From Reinekea blandensis MED297 (GTDB lineage: Bacteria > Pseudomonadota > Gammaproteobacteria > Pseudomonadales > Natronospirillaceae): a stretch of 64,000 nucleotides of DNA. The stretch is from the NCBI RefSeq assembly GCF_000153185.1, contig NZ_CH724152.1, forward strand, positions 250,566-314,565, in the 5' to 3' direction. Both the position numbers and the translations under genes were made by a program. The notes under the pieces are model-generated. The model was not told the origin of the DNA, did no database searches, and saw only the letters and a list, made by a program, of their open reading frames with translations. Below, piece after piece: positions 11,849 to 20,399 of the stretch. Position 1 is the stretch's first letter. Each line of letters begins with the position of its first letter.

Positions 11849-12624
11849 CGTTGCTTGTCGATCTTTGGCAGACCCTGCTCTCGACTATCACCGATGTCGT
11901 TCCCATCGCGGTTATTATTTTCGGCTTTCAACTGTTCGTCATACGCAAGCGCATTCCCAAGCTCAGTCGGGTACTTGCAGGCTTTGTGCTGGTACTGATT
12001 GGCCTGAGTTTGTTTCTGGCGGGCCTGGAACGAGCGCTGTTCCCGATTGGCCGATTGATGGCCGAACAATTGACTGATCCGGCGTTTATCGGTGCAGTGG
12101 GCGATGCGGTGCACTGGCAGGACTATATCTGGGTCTATCTTTTTGCGTTTGCCATTGGTGCCAGCACCACCGTTGCCGAACCGTCGTTGATCGCGGTCGC
12201 CATTAAAGCCCAACAGGTGTCTGGTGGTGCCATTGGCGTCTGGGGGTTGCGTTTGGCTGTTGCGCTGGGCGTTGCGGTTGGCATCTCATTGGGCAGTTGG
12301 CGGATTGTGATGGGCTACCCCATTCACTGGTTCATCATTGCCGGCTATGTGGTGGTGATCATCCAGACGTTAACGTCGCCGAAACTGATCATCCCACTGG
12401 CCTATGATTCCGGAGGCGTGACCACCTCAACGGTGACCGTTCCGCTGGTTGCGGCGTTGGGGCTTGGGTTGGCCGAAACCATCCCCGGACGAAATCCGCT
12501 CATCGACGGCTTTGGCCTGATAGCCTTTGCCAGTCTGTTCCCGATGATGACGGTCATGGCTTATGCACAGATTTCTGAATGGCGGGCAAAACGCGGCCAC
12601 GCCAAATCACTGCAGGAAGGATAA
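11845..12624 (+). CDS. DUF1538 membrane protein B
   Basis: A 259-residue partner of the preceding DUF1538 protein. It repeats the same two signatures ([16 protein letters not shown] and [20 protein letters not shown]) and the same tail [19 protein letters not shown]. In some other bacteria the two halves are one long protein; here they are two genes overlapping by ATGA, likely translated in equal amounts to make a heterodimer. The C-terminus ends in a basic cytoplasmic tail. A PII-like gene follows after 5 bases. Confidence 0.85.
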   Translation: MTLLVDLWQTLLSTITDVVPIAVIIFGFQLFVIRKRIPKLSRVLAGFVLVLIGLSLFLAGLERALFPIGRLMAEQLTDPAFIGAVGDAVHWQDYIWVYLFAFAIGASTTVAEPSLIAVAIKAQQVSGGAIGVWGLRLAVALGVAVGISLGSWRIVMGYPIHWFIIAGYVVVIIQTLTSPKLIIPLAYDSGGVTTSTVTVPLVAALGLGLAETIPGRNPLIDGFGLIAFASLFPMMTVMAYAQISEWRAKRGHAKSLQEG

Positions 12625-12629
12625 AACCT

Positions 12630-12980
12630 ATGCGATTCAAACTGCTGATTGCTTTTGTTGAAGACTCAAAAACCGACGCGGTGATGAAAGCCGCCCGCGA
12701 AGCCGGCGCCACCGGTGCCACCATCATTAACAATGCCCGCGGGGAAGGCATCAAAGCCAAGAAGACCTTTCTCGGGCTGTCACTGGAGACGCAACGCGAT
12801 GTGCTGTTGTTTCTGGTTGAACAGAACCTGTCCAGAACCATTCTGGAAAAGGTCGCCGATGTTGGGGAGTTTGATACCAGCCCCGGCACCGGGATTGTGT
12901 TTCAGGTGGATGTGGAAGACGCCCTCGGCGTTACTCACCAGATGAAAGAACTGGCTGTCACCGTGGAGGAAAAAATATGA
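12630..12980 (+). CDS. PII-like regulator linked to the DUF1538 transporter
   Basis: A 116-residue protein with the size and beta-alpha-beta layout of PII signalling proteins (MRFKLLIAFVEDSKTDAVMKAAREAGATGATI...). The flexible T-loop region reads NARGEGIKAKKTFLGLSLETQRD, which differs from GlnB/GlnK and lacks the uridylylated Tyr context. PII-like proteins of this group sit beside membrane transporters and are thought to gate them in response to a nucleotide. The start at 12630 is set by AAGGA 9 bases upstream and by homology. It overlaps the CBS gene by 4 bases. Confidence 0.82.
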   Translation: MRFKLLIAFVEDSKTDAVMKAAREAGATGATIINNARGEGIKAKKTFLGLSLETQRDVLLFLVEQNLSRTILEKVADVGEFDTSPGTGIVFQVDVEDALGVTHQMKELAVTVEEKI

Positions 12981-13375
12981 GCGCACACCGATTAACTTGC
13001 CGCGATGTTATGAACCAGCGTTATGAAATCGTCGATGGTCTGATGACCGTGGCCGATGCGCTGAAACTGATGAAACAGAAAGAGCACCGGAAGGTCATCA
13101 TTAAAAAACGTGATGACCATGATGAGTACGGTATGGTTCAGCTGTCCGACATTTCACAGCAGGTCATCGCGAAAAACCGGGCACCGGAGCGGGTGAACCT
13201 GTATGAAATTATGATCAAACCGTTCATCTGCGTGCGTCCGGAAATGGACATCAAATACTGCGCGCGTCTGTTTGAACGTTACGGGCTGATATCCGCACCG
13301 GTGGTTGAGCACGATGAGGTGATTGGCGTGGTCAGTCATAACGACATCGTGTTGAACTGGCCGGATTCAGAGTAG
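12977..13375 (+). CDS. CBS-domain protein (two CBS motifs)
   Basis: A 132-residue soluble protein made of a CBS pair: residues about 8-65 (TCRDVMNQRYEIVDGLMTVADALKLM...) and about 75-130 (IMIKPFICVRPEMDIKYCARLFERYGLISAPVV...GVVSHNDIVLNW). CBS pairs bind adenosine nucleotides and often regulate channels and transporters. It is the last gene of the DUF1538-DUF1538-PII-CBS operon, with a 4-base overlap, which suggests a second nucleotide-sensing input to the same transporter. Confidence 0.88.
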   Translation: MSAHRLTCRDVMNQRYEIVDGLMTVADALKLMKQKEHRKVIIKKRDDHDEYGMVQLSDISQQVIAKNRAPERVNLYEIMIKPFICVRPEMDIKYCARLFERYGLISAPVVEHDEVIGVVSHNDIVLNWPDSE

Positions 13376-13468
13376 TCTGTAGCAGACTTTCAAAAGTTTG
13401 ACCTGCGTCCGGGTGATCTTCGCAGGCAGCTTGGTATGATGAAGATCTTCTGAACGTGGATAACTCGA

Positions 13469-13837
13469 ATGCTTGTACGGCTTAACCTGACAACCCGCTG
13501 GCTGGTAGCACTCCTGATGAGTGTAGCGGTGCTGTGGTTGCCGGTCGCCGCTCAAACGATGTCTTTATCTGCGCCGATGTCGGATTCGGGTTGTGCGATG
13601 ATGCTCGACGTCGACACCCATGACGGTTCGCATGAGACGATATGCCTGCCGGATACTGCCAGCCATACCGACTGTGCCGACTGCGACACCGGCAGTTGTC
13701 CGTGTCCACAACTGACCCTGGTTCAATCTTCTGAGTTCCCCGGTGCGATCGACTGGTCGCCTGGTTTTTCTCAGCCGGTTCCCGGCTTCCTCCCCCAACC
13801 GCTGCTCAGCGGCCTGGAACGTCCACCCCGATTCTGA
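13469..13837 (+). CDS. Secreted Cys/His-containing protein of the copper cluster
   Basis: A 122-residue protein with an N-terminal signal peptide (basic MLVRLNLTTR, hydrophobic core, cut near AAQ-TM). The mature part has several Cys and His residues (SGCAMM, ETICLP, HTDCADCDTGSCPCP) that could bind metal. I recognise no named family; it resembles the small secreted proteins placed at the head of copper or cobalt gene clusters. An extended -10 element (TG then G then TATGAT, 13432-13440) precedes it and is a plausible promoter. The DUF411 gene follows after 67 bases. Confidence 0.6.
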   Translation: MLVRLNLTTRWLVALLMSVAVLWLPVAAQTMSLSAPMSDSGCAMMLDVDTHDGSHETICLPDTASHTDCADCDTGSCPCPQLTLVQSSEFPGAIDWSPGFSQPVPGFLPQPLLSGLERPPRF

Positions 13838-13904
13838 TTGCAGTTCCGTGATGACCGCCAATCGTGCGGTGTTCGAACCAATCTTCTGAATCTGTGGAGT
13901 TCTT

Positions 13905-14339
13905 ATGAAACTGTTTAAATCGTTAGCGTTAGTTATTGTCTCATTGTCTGGCTTTGTCTGGGCCGAATCCATTGCGGTCTATAAATCTCCGACCTGTGGC
14001 TGTTGTACTGAATGGGTCAAGATCATGGAAAAAGCCGGTCACACGGTCGATGTGTATCATCCGGCGGATCTGATGTCGCTGAAACAAGAGTTGGGTGTTC
14101 CGCGACAGCTCGGGTCCTGTCATACCGCGGTCATTAACGACTTTGTTTTTGAGGGTCACATTCCGGAAGCTGACATTCTGGCGTTCCTGGAAAACCCACC
14201 GGAAGGCGCAAAAGGTCTGGCGGTACCGGGTATGCCAGGGCAATCACCGGGTATGGCGCGACCGGGTGAAACCTATTCCGGTTTTAACGTCATTGAGTTC
14301 AATGACCAGCATCAGTTGAAACTGTTTAACCGGTACTGA
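13905..14339 (+). CDS. DUF411 periplasmic metal-binding protein
   Basis: A 144-residue exported protein with a signal peptide (residues 1 to about 20, cut near VWA-ES). The mature start IAVYKSPTCGCCTEWVKIME holds the CGCC motif typical of DUF411, followed by LGVPRQLGSCHTAVINDFVFEGHIP, also family-specific. These proteins are found with copper export genes and are believed to bind copper in the periplasm. The C-terminus has a Met-rich stretch (PGMPGQSPGMARP) that could add copper(I) ligands. Its stop overlaps the start of the next gene. Confidence 0.88.
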   Translation: MKLFKSLALVIVSLSGFVWAESIAVYKSPTCGCCTEWVKIMEKAGHTVDVYHPADLMSLKQELGVPRQLGSCHTAVINDFVFEGHIPEADILAFLENPPEGAKGLAVPGMPGQSPGMARPGETYSGFNVIEFNDQHQLKLFNRY

Positions 14340-14872
14340 TGATGAGACGCACATTGTTGTTGTGCCTCGCGCTGGTCTCGATGGCCAGTGCGGACGTTTG
14401 GGTGGACATCAGCGAAGGCGAGCGTCTCTATCGCGAAGCGGGTGGCTACGGCTGCGCCGTCTGTCATGGACAGGTCGGTGATGGCGGTGGTCAGGCCGGT
14501 GGTTACATCCGTGGCGCCGGTCTGGATCAGCTCAATGAAAGCCTGCTGACGAATGCCCCGATGCAGCCGTTGAGCACGGTGTTGAGTGAGCAGGATCGCC
14601 TCAATATCAGCGCGTATCTGGCGGATCTGGCCGAACGGCCGTTAATCACAGCCCGGTTCGAAAACGGGCAGTGGGTGGGGCAAGCCGAACCGGTCTCGGC
14701 CGGTCAGACCGTGGATTTGGTGCTCTATAACGCCACCTTCGAGCCGCTCGCCGTGGATTTTCCGGTGCTGAAACAGCCATTGACGCTGCCGGCGCTGGGA
14801 ACAGACGTCTGGACCGGTGTGATTCAGGATCCGACCTTGGATTTACCGGGCTTGACCTTAGAGAGACTCTAA
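14339..14872 (+). CDS. c-type cytochrome with a C-terminal beta-domain
   Basis: A 177-residue exported protein. A signal peptide (about residues 1-18) is followed by a single haem c site (YGCAVCHGQVGDGGG) and a distal region with candidate axial Met residues (NAPMQPL). The last 80 residues look like a beta-rich domain that could be cupredoxin-like (AGQTVDLVLYNATFEPLAVDFP), although clear copper ligands are not seen. Its start overlaps the DUF411 stop (TGATG). The MerR-type promoter for copA lies inside its last codons. A role in periplasmic copper redox handling is inferred from context. Confidence 0.75.
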   Translation: MMRRTLLLCLALVSMASADVWVDISEGERLYREAGGYGCAVCHGQVGDGGGQAGGYIRGAGLDQLNESLLTNAPMQPLSTVLSEQDRLNISAYLADLAERPLITARFENGQWVGQAEPVSAGQTVDLVLYNATFEPLAVDFPVLKQPLTLPALGTDVWTGVIQDPTLDLPGLTLERL

Positions 14873-14882
14873 ACTCTATAGT
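14852..14882 (+). promoter_or_regulatory. MerR-type (CueR-like) promoter of copA
   Basis: A -35 TTGACC (14852-14857) and a -10 TATAGT (14877-14882) are separated by 19 bases, longer than normal. The spacer holds a perfect dyad, TTAGAG (14858-14863) and CTCTAA (14867-14872), around AGA. A stretched spacer with a central dyad is the hallmark of promoters opened by MerR-family metal sensors. It lies 30 bases before the copA start and within the end of the cytochrome gene. Confidence 0.75.
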
Positions 14883-14911
14883 AAGCTCGAATGTTAAATC
14901 AGGAGCGACTC

Positions 14912-17275
14912 ATGGCTACAGAACAGAACGCGCATGTCATTGTCCCGGTCACCGGGATGACCTGTGCTTCCTGTGTGTCTCGGTTGGAAAAGGCAATGTC
15001 CAAGCGCTCGCCCGTGCAACGGGCCAGCGTGAACCTCGCGCTGGAAACGCTGGACATTGCCGTTGACGACCCTAAAGCGCTGGCTGATCTGCCGGCTTGG
15101 GTGGATGCGGCCGGCTTTGGCGTCGAATCCGCCAGCGCCACGCTGACCGTGCAGAACATTACCTGTGCGTCTTGTGTGAACCGCATTGAAAAGGTGCTCG
15201 GCAAGGTACCCGGGATTCAGGAAGCGTCCGTCAACCTGGCGACGTCGCAACTGCGGGTGACATGGGTTCGCGGACTGGTGACGTTGAACGATATTCGTCG
15301 TCGATTGGATCAGATCGGCTATCCGGTCGCGGACGACAGCGCCGAAGACGAAGACGGAGCCGAAGATGATCAACATAAACTGTTGCGTCAGTCGTTGATC
15401 GGTCTTGGCCTGTCCGCGCCGATGGTACTGACCATGTTTGCCAGTCTGTTCGGATTAAACTGGATGCTGCCGGGCTGGGTGCAGTTTCTGCTGACAACCC
15501 CCATTCAGCTTTGGCTCGGGTTGCGGTTTTACCGGGGTGCCTGGCACGCCCTGCGTGGCGGGTCAGCAAACATGGATGTCCTGGTCGCGCTTGGCACCAG
15601 TGCGGCCTATATCTACAGTCTTTATCTGTGGCTGGTCAGTGGTTCGTCACATTTGTATTTCGAAGCCGCTGCAGTGGTCATCAGTCTGGTCATGCTCGGT
15701 AAATGGATGGAAGCGCGGGCGAAAAACCTCACCGGTGACGCCATTCGCAAACTGATGAATCTACAGCCACCAACCGCCAAGCAATGGCAGGGCGACGAGT
15801 TGGTGACCGTGAATGTTGCCGACCTGAAAGTTGGCGATGAGTTGCAGATTCAACCGGGCGATACCGTCCCGGCGGATGCCATCGTCTTGCGCGGCGAATC
15901 GACCATCAACGAAGCCATGCTGACCGGGGAAAGTGAGCCGGTGGCGAAAACCATTGATGATGCCGTGATGGCGGGCACGCAGAATGCCAATGGCAGCTTG
16001 CGGGTGAGTGTGCACCGCGCTCCGGATGATTTCCGGCTGAAGCAGATCGTTGAACTGGTCAACGACGCGCAAATGCAGAAGCCGGACATTCAGAAGCTGG
16101 TGGATAAAATTTCCTCGGTGTTTGTACCGGCGGTCATTGCGATCGCGTTGCTGACTTTAGGGTTGCAGTGGTGGCTGAATGGCTTTGAGCCGGCACTGGT
16201 GGCGGCCGTCAGTGTGCTGGTGATTGCCTGTCCTTGCGCGCTGGGACTGGCCACGCCAACCGCGATTATGGCGGCCAGTGGTGTCGGGGCGCGTCGTGGT
16301 GTGCTGATTCGTGACATCAACCAGCTGCATCAGTTAGCCAACGCCAAAACGATTGCCTTCGACAAAACCGGAACGCTGACGCAAGGGGCGCCGGAAGTGG
16401 TGCAGCGGGAACTGTGGAGCGATGACGCGTCATTGCTCGGCTGGATTAAGAGTGTGCAGCAACAGAGTCAGCACCCGCTGGCCGAAGCCATGGTGCGTTC
16501 ATTGGAAGACGCTCAAGCTTCGGATACCGATTTTCAGGTCGAGAACCGTTCTGGTCGCGGCGTGGTGGCGCAGGCGGGTCAAGACCGGTTGCTGATCGGC
16601 AATGCCCGGCTGCTCGATGAGTTTGAACTTACGATTGATGACCAATACCAGGCGTCCGTAACCGAAGGTGCCAGTACCGTCTGGGTGGCACTGAACGACA
16701 CCATCGTGGCCCGCTTTGATCTGACCGATCCGGTTCGTGAAGAGGCAGCCTGGACCATCCAATGGCTGAAAAAGCGTGGCTGGCAGACCTGGCTGTTAAC
16801 CGGTGACCACGCGGCGGCGGCGAAAACGGTGCAGGACAAGCTGGGCTTGGATGATGTCTTTGCCGACCTGTTACCGGAACATAAATCCCAGACCATTGAA
16901 CAGCTGAAGAAAAAGTCAGGGTCCGTGGTTATGGTCGGCGACGGCATCAACGATGCCCCGGCCCTGGCCCTGGCGGATGTCAGCGTGGCCATGGGCAGCG
17001 GCACCGATGTCGCGATGGAAGCCGCCGGACTGACGCTGATGCGACCGCAGATTTCACTGGTGGTTGAGGCGATTCAGATCGCCGAAAAAACTCAGAGTAA
17101 GATTCGTCAGAACCTGTTCTGGGCGTTTATTTATAACTGCATCGGTATTCCGCTGGCGGCGTTTGGTCTGCTCAGTCCGGTCATTGCCGGTGCGGCCATG
17201 GCGTTTTCCAGCGTCAGTGTGGTGACCAGTTCGCTGTTGTTGCTGCGCTGGAATCCCGATCAATCCCATTCCTGA
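14912..17275 (+). CDS. copA: Copper-exporting P1B-type ATPase
   Basis: A 787-residue copper pump. It has two N-terminal HMA domains (GMTCASC and NITCASC), eight expected membrane segments, the transmembrane CPC metal site (IACPCALG), the actuator motif LTGES, the phosphorylation motif DKTGTLT, an HP pair (QHPLAEA) and GDGINDAP. This set defines copper(I)-exporting CopA. The start at 14912 is used because AGGAG lies 7 bases upstream; an in-frame ATG at 14891 lies closer to the promoter but has no ribosome site. It is followed after 11 bases by copZ. Transcription probably starts from the MerR-type promoter just upstream. Confidence 0.96.
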   Translation: MATEQNAHVIVPVTGMTCASCVSRLEKAMSKRSPVQRASVNLALETLDIAVDDPKALADLPAWVDAAGFGVESASATLTVQNITCASCVNRIEKVLGKVPGIQEASVNLATSQLRVTWVRGLVTLNDIRRRLDQIGYPVADDSAEDEDGAEDDQHKLLRQSLIGLGLSAPMVLTMFASLFGLNWMLPGWVQFLLTTPIQLWLGLRFYRGAWHALRGGSANMDVLVALGTSAAYIYSLYLWLVSGSSHLYFEAAAVVISLVMLGKWMEARAKNLTGDAIRKLMNLQPPTAKQWQGDELVTVNVADLKVGDELQIQPGDTVPADAIVLRGESTINEAMLTGESEPVAKTIDDAVMAGTQNANGSLRVSVHRAPDDFRLKQIVELVNDAQMQKPDIQKLVDKISSVFVPAVIAIALLTLGLQWWLNGFEPALVAAVSVLVIACPCALGLATPTAIMAASGVGARRGVLIRDINQLHQLANAKTIAFDKTGTLTQGAPEVVQRELWSDDASLLGWIKSVQQQSQHPLAEAMVRSLEDAQASDTDFQVENRSGRGVVAQAGQDRLLIGNARLLDEFELTIDDQYQASVTEGASTVWVALNDTIVARFDLTDPVREEAAWTIQWLKKRGWQTWLLTGDHAAAAKTVQDKLGLDDVFADLLPEHKSQTIEQLKKKSGSVVMVGDGINDAPALALADVSVAMGSGTDVAMEAAGLTLMRPQISLVVEAIQIAEKTQSKIRQNLFWAFIYNCIGIPLAAFGLLSPVIAGAAMAFSSVSVVTSSLLLLRWNPDQSHS

Positions 17276-17286
17276 AGGAGATAAAC

Positions 17287-17493
17287 ATGTTAACGTTAAA
17301 AGTCGACGGAGCCACCTGTGGCGGTTGCGTAAAATCAATTGAAAAAGCCGTGTCTCAAGTGGCCGGTGTCGAGTCTGTGTCGTTTGATCTGGACACCAAA
17401 CTGGCACAGGTTGACGGTCAGGCCGATAAAGCTCAGGTGGTGGATGCCATCGAAATGGCCGGTTTTGATGTCGTTGGAGACGGCGACGAATGA
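17287..17493 (+). CDS. copZ: Copper chaperone, single HMA domain
   Basis: A 68-residue heavy-metal-associated domain (ferredoxin-like fold) with the metal site GATCGGCV near the N-terminus and the usual GVESVSFDLDTKLAQV core. CopZ proteins carry cytoplasmic copper(I) to CopA. It has a good ribosome site (AAGGAGA about 6 bases upstream), sits 11 bases after copA and overlaps the next gene by 4 bases, so it belongs to the copA operon. Confidence 0.93.
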   Translation: MLTLKVDGATCGGCVKSIEKAVSQVAGVESVSFDLDTKLAQVDGQADKAQVVDAIEMAGFDVVGDGDE

Positions 17494-17972
17494 GAGCGAT
17501 ACTCCTTGGTCTTGGCGTGTTAGCCGTCACGGCCTGTTCGGATGCAGAACGCGCAGCCGAGACGGCGGAGCCGGCCGTTTCGCCTTCGGAAATATCTTTG
17601 GCAGCGAACGATCAGACCGGACGTTGGTACACCGAAGCTCAGGTTGAAACGGGGCGGGAGCTGTATGGGCGATTCTGCGCGGCCTGTCATGGTGCTGAGG
17701 CCGAGGCCACCGCCGATTGGAAAACTCCGGATCGCTTCGGAAACTACCCACCGCCACCGCTGAATGGCAGTGCGCATGCCTGGCACCATCCGCTGGTGGT
17801 GCTCGATCAGGTGATTCGCGATGGTACTGGGGATCTGGGTGGCAACATGCCGCCCTGGGGTCATGCGCTTAATGCGTCTCAGCGCCTTGAGGTTATTGCT
17901 GGCTTCCAGGCCTATTGGTCCGATGAGACCTATGATATCTGGCTGCAGCGGGAACAGGCGTCGCGTCAATAA
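17490..17972 (+). CDS. Lipoprotein c-type cytochrome
   Basis: A 160-residue protein with a lipoprotein signal ending in the lipobox VTAC (Cys16) and one haem c motif, CAACH, in the middle of RFCAACHGAEAEA. A Met near GGNMPPWG is a likely distal haem ligand. It resembles small monohaem cytochromes encoded beside copper pumps. A membrane-anchored electron carrier that helps oxidise or handle copper in the periplasm is plausible but inferred. It overlaps copZ by 4 bases and ends the copper cluster. Confidence 0.82.
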   Translation: MRAILLGLGVLAVTACSDAERAAETAEPAVSPSEISLAANDQTGRWYTEAQVETGRELYGRFCAACHGAEAEATADWKTPDRFGNYPPPPLNGSAHAWHHPLVVLDQVIRDGTGDLGGNMPPWGHALNASQRLEVIAGFQAYWSDETYDIWLQREQASRQ

Positions 17973-18029
17973 GTGACCACCAGACCTCATGTTGTCTGGT
18001 CAGCCGCGGAGCGCTTCTTGGTACAGCGT

Positions 18030-18045
18030 TGTGATTTTTATCACA
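18030..18045 (+). promoter_or_regulatory. Crp/Vfr-type binding site upstream of the EAL gene
   Basis: The core is a perfect TGTGA (18030-18034) and TCACA (18041-18045) with a 6-base spacer. A possible -10 (TAGACT, 18071-18076) lies 26 bases downstream, so the site is centred roughly 45 bases before the likely start of transcription, close to the class II activator position. Confidence 0.7.
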
Positions 18046-18106
18046 TATTGAACGTCATTCGAAATGGTCGTAGACTCGAGGACTTTCTTCGACTAATTGA
18101 GAACTG

Positions 18107-20317
18107 ATGTCAGTTAAATCGGGTTCATCGACGTCTTCTGTCACGCCGGCCTGGCGTGAACAGGCGATGAAGACCATTTTGTTGCATGGGCTGCTGCTGT
18201 GTTTGCTGGTGGGAGCCCTGGCGTTGCTCTGGCACTTTCTGTTCCAGGCGCCGTTGTTTCATGCGCTGATGGCCTTTGCTTTTGCCGGTACGGTTTTGGT
18301 CGCCCGACGGGTTCTGATGCGCAATGTTCAGATCAGTGTGGTGCTGTTCCTGCTGTTGATGTACTTAGGTGCACTGGCCATTAAGTTACTGGCCAGCCCG
18401 GTCCACCTGAGTAATCTCGGTGTGATTTTTCTCTACAGTATTCCGCTGATGGCGATGGCGCTGCACAGTTTGGCGCTGTCACGCTGGCTGATGTATTTCA
18501 ACCTCATCCCCTTCGGCGCCATTATTTTCGGTGAGCTGATCGCGATGCTGGACACCCGCAACTACAGCAATGTGAACTTCCTGTACCTGCATCTGACCGT
18601 CTTTGTGTTTTTTAACTTTATAGTGCCTTTTGCGATGCGCGGCATGATTCTCGATGCTTGGAGGATGCCCGAAGTTCGTCAATCCATGAATAAGGATCGG
18701 TCGTCGAGAAAACGGCTGTATCGCATGTTGTTTGAGCACTCGACGCAACCCTACCTGATCGTTCGTCATGCCGAGCAACGGGTGATTGATATGAATGAGG
18801 CCTTGCGTCGTCTCTTGCCTGCCAATGCCCTGTCTCAGTTGCAGGCCACCATTCTGAATGCGCCCGTTCCGATCACGCGTGCACAGCGGCTCGAGTTCGA
18901 TGGCCGTACTTTTATTATCCGGGGTCAGGCCATTGAACAGTCGCAGAATCATCTGTATGTGGTTGAGGATGTTTCCCACGTGCAACGGTTGCAACGTGAC
19001 GTCGATGAAATGAATGATCGCTTCAACCGCCAGATGTTTTTGGATCCGCACTCCGGGTTACCGAATCGACAGGCCTTTGTGCAAGCCATGGAACGGCTGA
19101 AAAACACCGACGCTCCGATTTATCTGGTGTGTGTTAAGCAGGAAATGTCTGAATACATTGCCGAACGACTCGGCCCGACAGAGCACGCCCGGAAACAAAA
19201 GACATTTGCCCGGGACCTGAAAGCGCGGTTAAACGCTCAGCACGTTGGTAAACTTTCGCAGCATCATTTTGGTTTGTTGGTGACGGGGTTAAGCGAAGCG
19301 GAATTGCGTCAGAAGCTGACCGATCTTTATTTGCATCTGAGCCACGCAAAATACGACAACGTGGAAAACGTCAGCCTGTTGAGCAAGTTTGTGTTTGCCC
19401 CGATCGACGGGCAAATCAGCAGCATGTCGTACCTGCTGGATCAGACTGAAAAAAGTCTGGTTTTGATCCAATCCGGGGAGTTCGTGGTGGCATTCCGGCC
19501 AGACACTGAGGAAAGCCGGATTGAACAGATGAACATACGCAGCCAGTTGGAGCTGGCCGTGGATCGGGACGAGCTGTCTTTTGTCTTGCAACCGAAGGTC
19601 AATGCGCAGGGTGAGTTAATCGAGTTTGAGGCTCTGATGCGTTGGGAACACCGAGATGGCCATGTCTCGCCCGCGAGTTTCATCCCGATGGCGGAAGAGT
19701 TTGGTCTGGTCACCCAGTTAACCGATTGGTTGTTGGATGCCGTTGCTGAATTTCAGTCGCAACCACTGCGTCCGGGACAGTCGATTGTCCCGGTGTCGGT
19801 CAATGTGTCCGCGCGCGATCTGGAACGAGGCGACCTGGTTGAGCGGGTGTTGAAAGCGCTGAGCCGACATGGTGTACAGCCCGACTGCCTGGGTATTGAG
19901 TTGACGGAAACCGCATTGCTCGGTGACTGGGATGGCGCCATGGAGCAACTGCATCAGTTACGTTTCTGGGGCATCCGGGTGTCGGTGGATGACTTCGGTA
20001 TCGGCCATTCCTCACTCAGCCGAATGGTTGATCTGCCGGTAGATTGCTTAAAGCTGGATCGCAGTTTCATGCAGGGCGTCACCTCGGATCGGCGCCGGTT
20101 AATGTTGGTGCGCGCCATGGTGGATCTGTGTCGATCGCTCAACATGCAGGTGGTGGCTGAAGGCGTTGAAACGGAAGCGGAGGTTACCCGGCTCAGCGAG
20201 TTCGATGGCCTGTTGTTTCAGGGGTTTTACTTCTCGCAGCCGCTGAGCCGTATTGCCTGTCGTCGTTTGCTGGGCTCTGCGGCTTCCTCGTCACTGCGTT
20301 TCCCGCTCGACGGCTGA
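18107..20317 (+). CDS. Membrane c-di-GMP phosphodiesterase (PAS, degenerate GGDEF, EAL)
   Basis: A 736-residue signalling protein. Residues about 20-185 form an N-terminal membrane block of five to six helices, about 205-300 look like a PAS domain, and about 305-460 are a degenerate GGDEF domain in which the signature loop is absent. Residues about 470-725 are an EAL domain with EALMRW, NVSARDL, ELTETALL, DDFGIGHSS, LKLDRSF and VAEGVET. The intact DDFG and EAL residues argue for active hydrolysis of c-di-GMP, and the GGDEF part probably only regulates. A perfect Crp core lies 61-76 bases upstream, which would tie c-di-GMP breakdown to cAMP level. Confidence 0.9.
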   Translation: MSVKSGSSTSSVTPAWREQAMKTILLHGLLLCLLVGALALLWHFLFQAPLFHALMAFAFAGTVLVARRVLMRNVQISVVLFLLLMYLGALAIKLLASPVHLSNLGVIFLYSIPLMAMALHSLALSRWLMYFNLIPFGAIIFGELIAMLDTRNYSNVNFLYLHLTVFVFFNFIVPFAMRGMILDAWRMPEVRQSMNKDRSSRKRLYRMLFEHSTQPYLIVRHAEQRVIDMNEALRRLLPANALSQLQATILNAPVPITRAQRLEFDGRTFIIRGQAIEQSQNHLYVVEDVSHVQRLQRDVDEMNDRFNRQMFLDPHSGLPNRQAFVQAMERLKNTDAPIYLVCVKQEMSEYIAERLGPTEHARKQKTFARDLKARLNAQHVGKLSQHHFGLLVTGLSEAELRQKLTDLYLHLSHAKYDNVENVSLLSKFVFAPIDGQISSMSYLLDQTEKSLVLIQSGEFVVAFRPDTEESRIEQMNIRSQLELAVDRDELSFVLQPKVNAQGELIEFEALMRWEHRDGHVSPASFIPMAEEFGLVTQLTDWLLDAVAEFQSQPLRPGQSIVPVSVNVSARDLERGDLVERVLKALSRHGVQPDCLGIELTETALLGDWDGAMEQLHQLRFWGIRVSVDDFGIGHSSLSRMVDLPVDCLKLDRSFMQGVTSDRRRLMLVRAMVDLCRSLNMQVVAEGVETEAEVTRLSEFDGLLFQGFYFSQPLSRIACRRLLGSAASSSLRFPLDG

Positions 20318-20399
20318 CTCCCGGGCGTAATAAACATGGTGTATTGGCTACTCAGCCCCTATACTGCGCGCCTTCATTCTGATGGACGCGTAATTTTTG

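Noticed and set aside
17979-18000. Hairpin ACCAGAC/GTCTGGT after the copper cluster as a terminator
   Set aside because: The stem is only 7 bases and there is no T-run, so termination cannot be claimed.
18107-20317. Active diguanylate cyclase
   Set aside because: The GGDEF loop is absent, only the EAL part has its catalytic residues.
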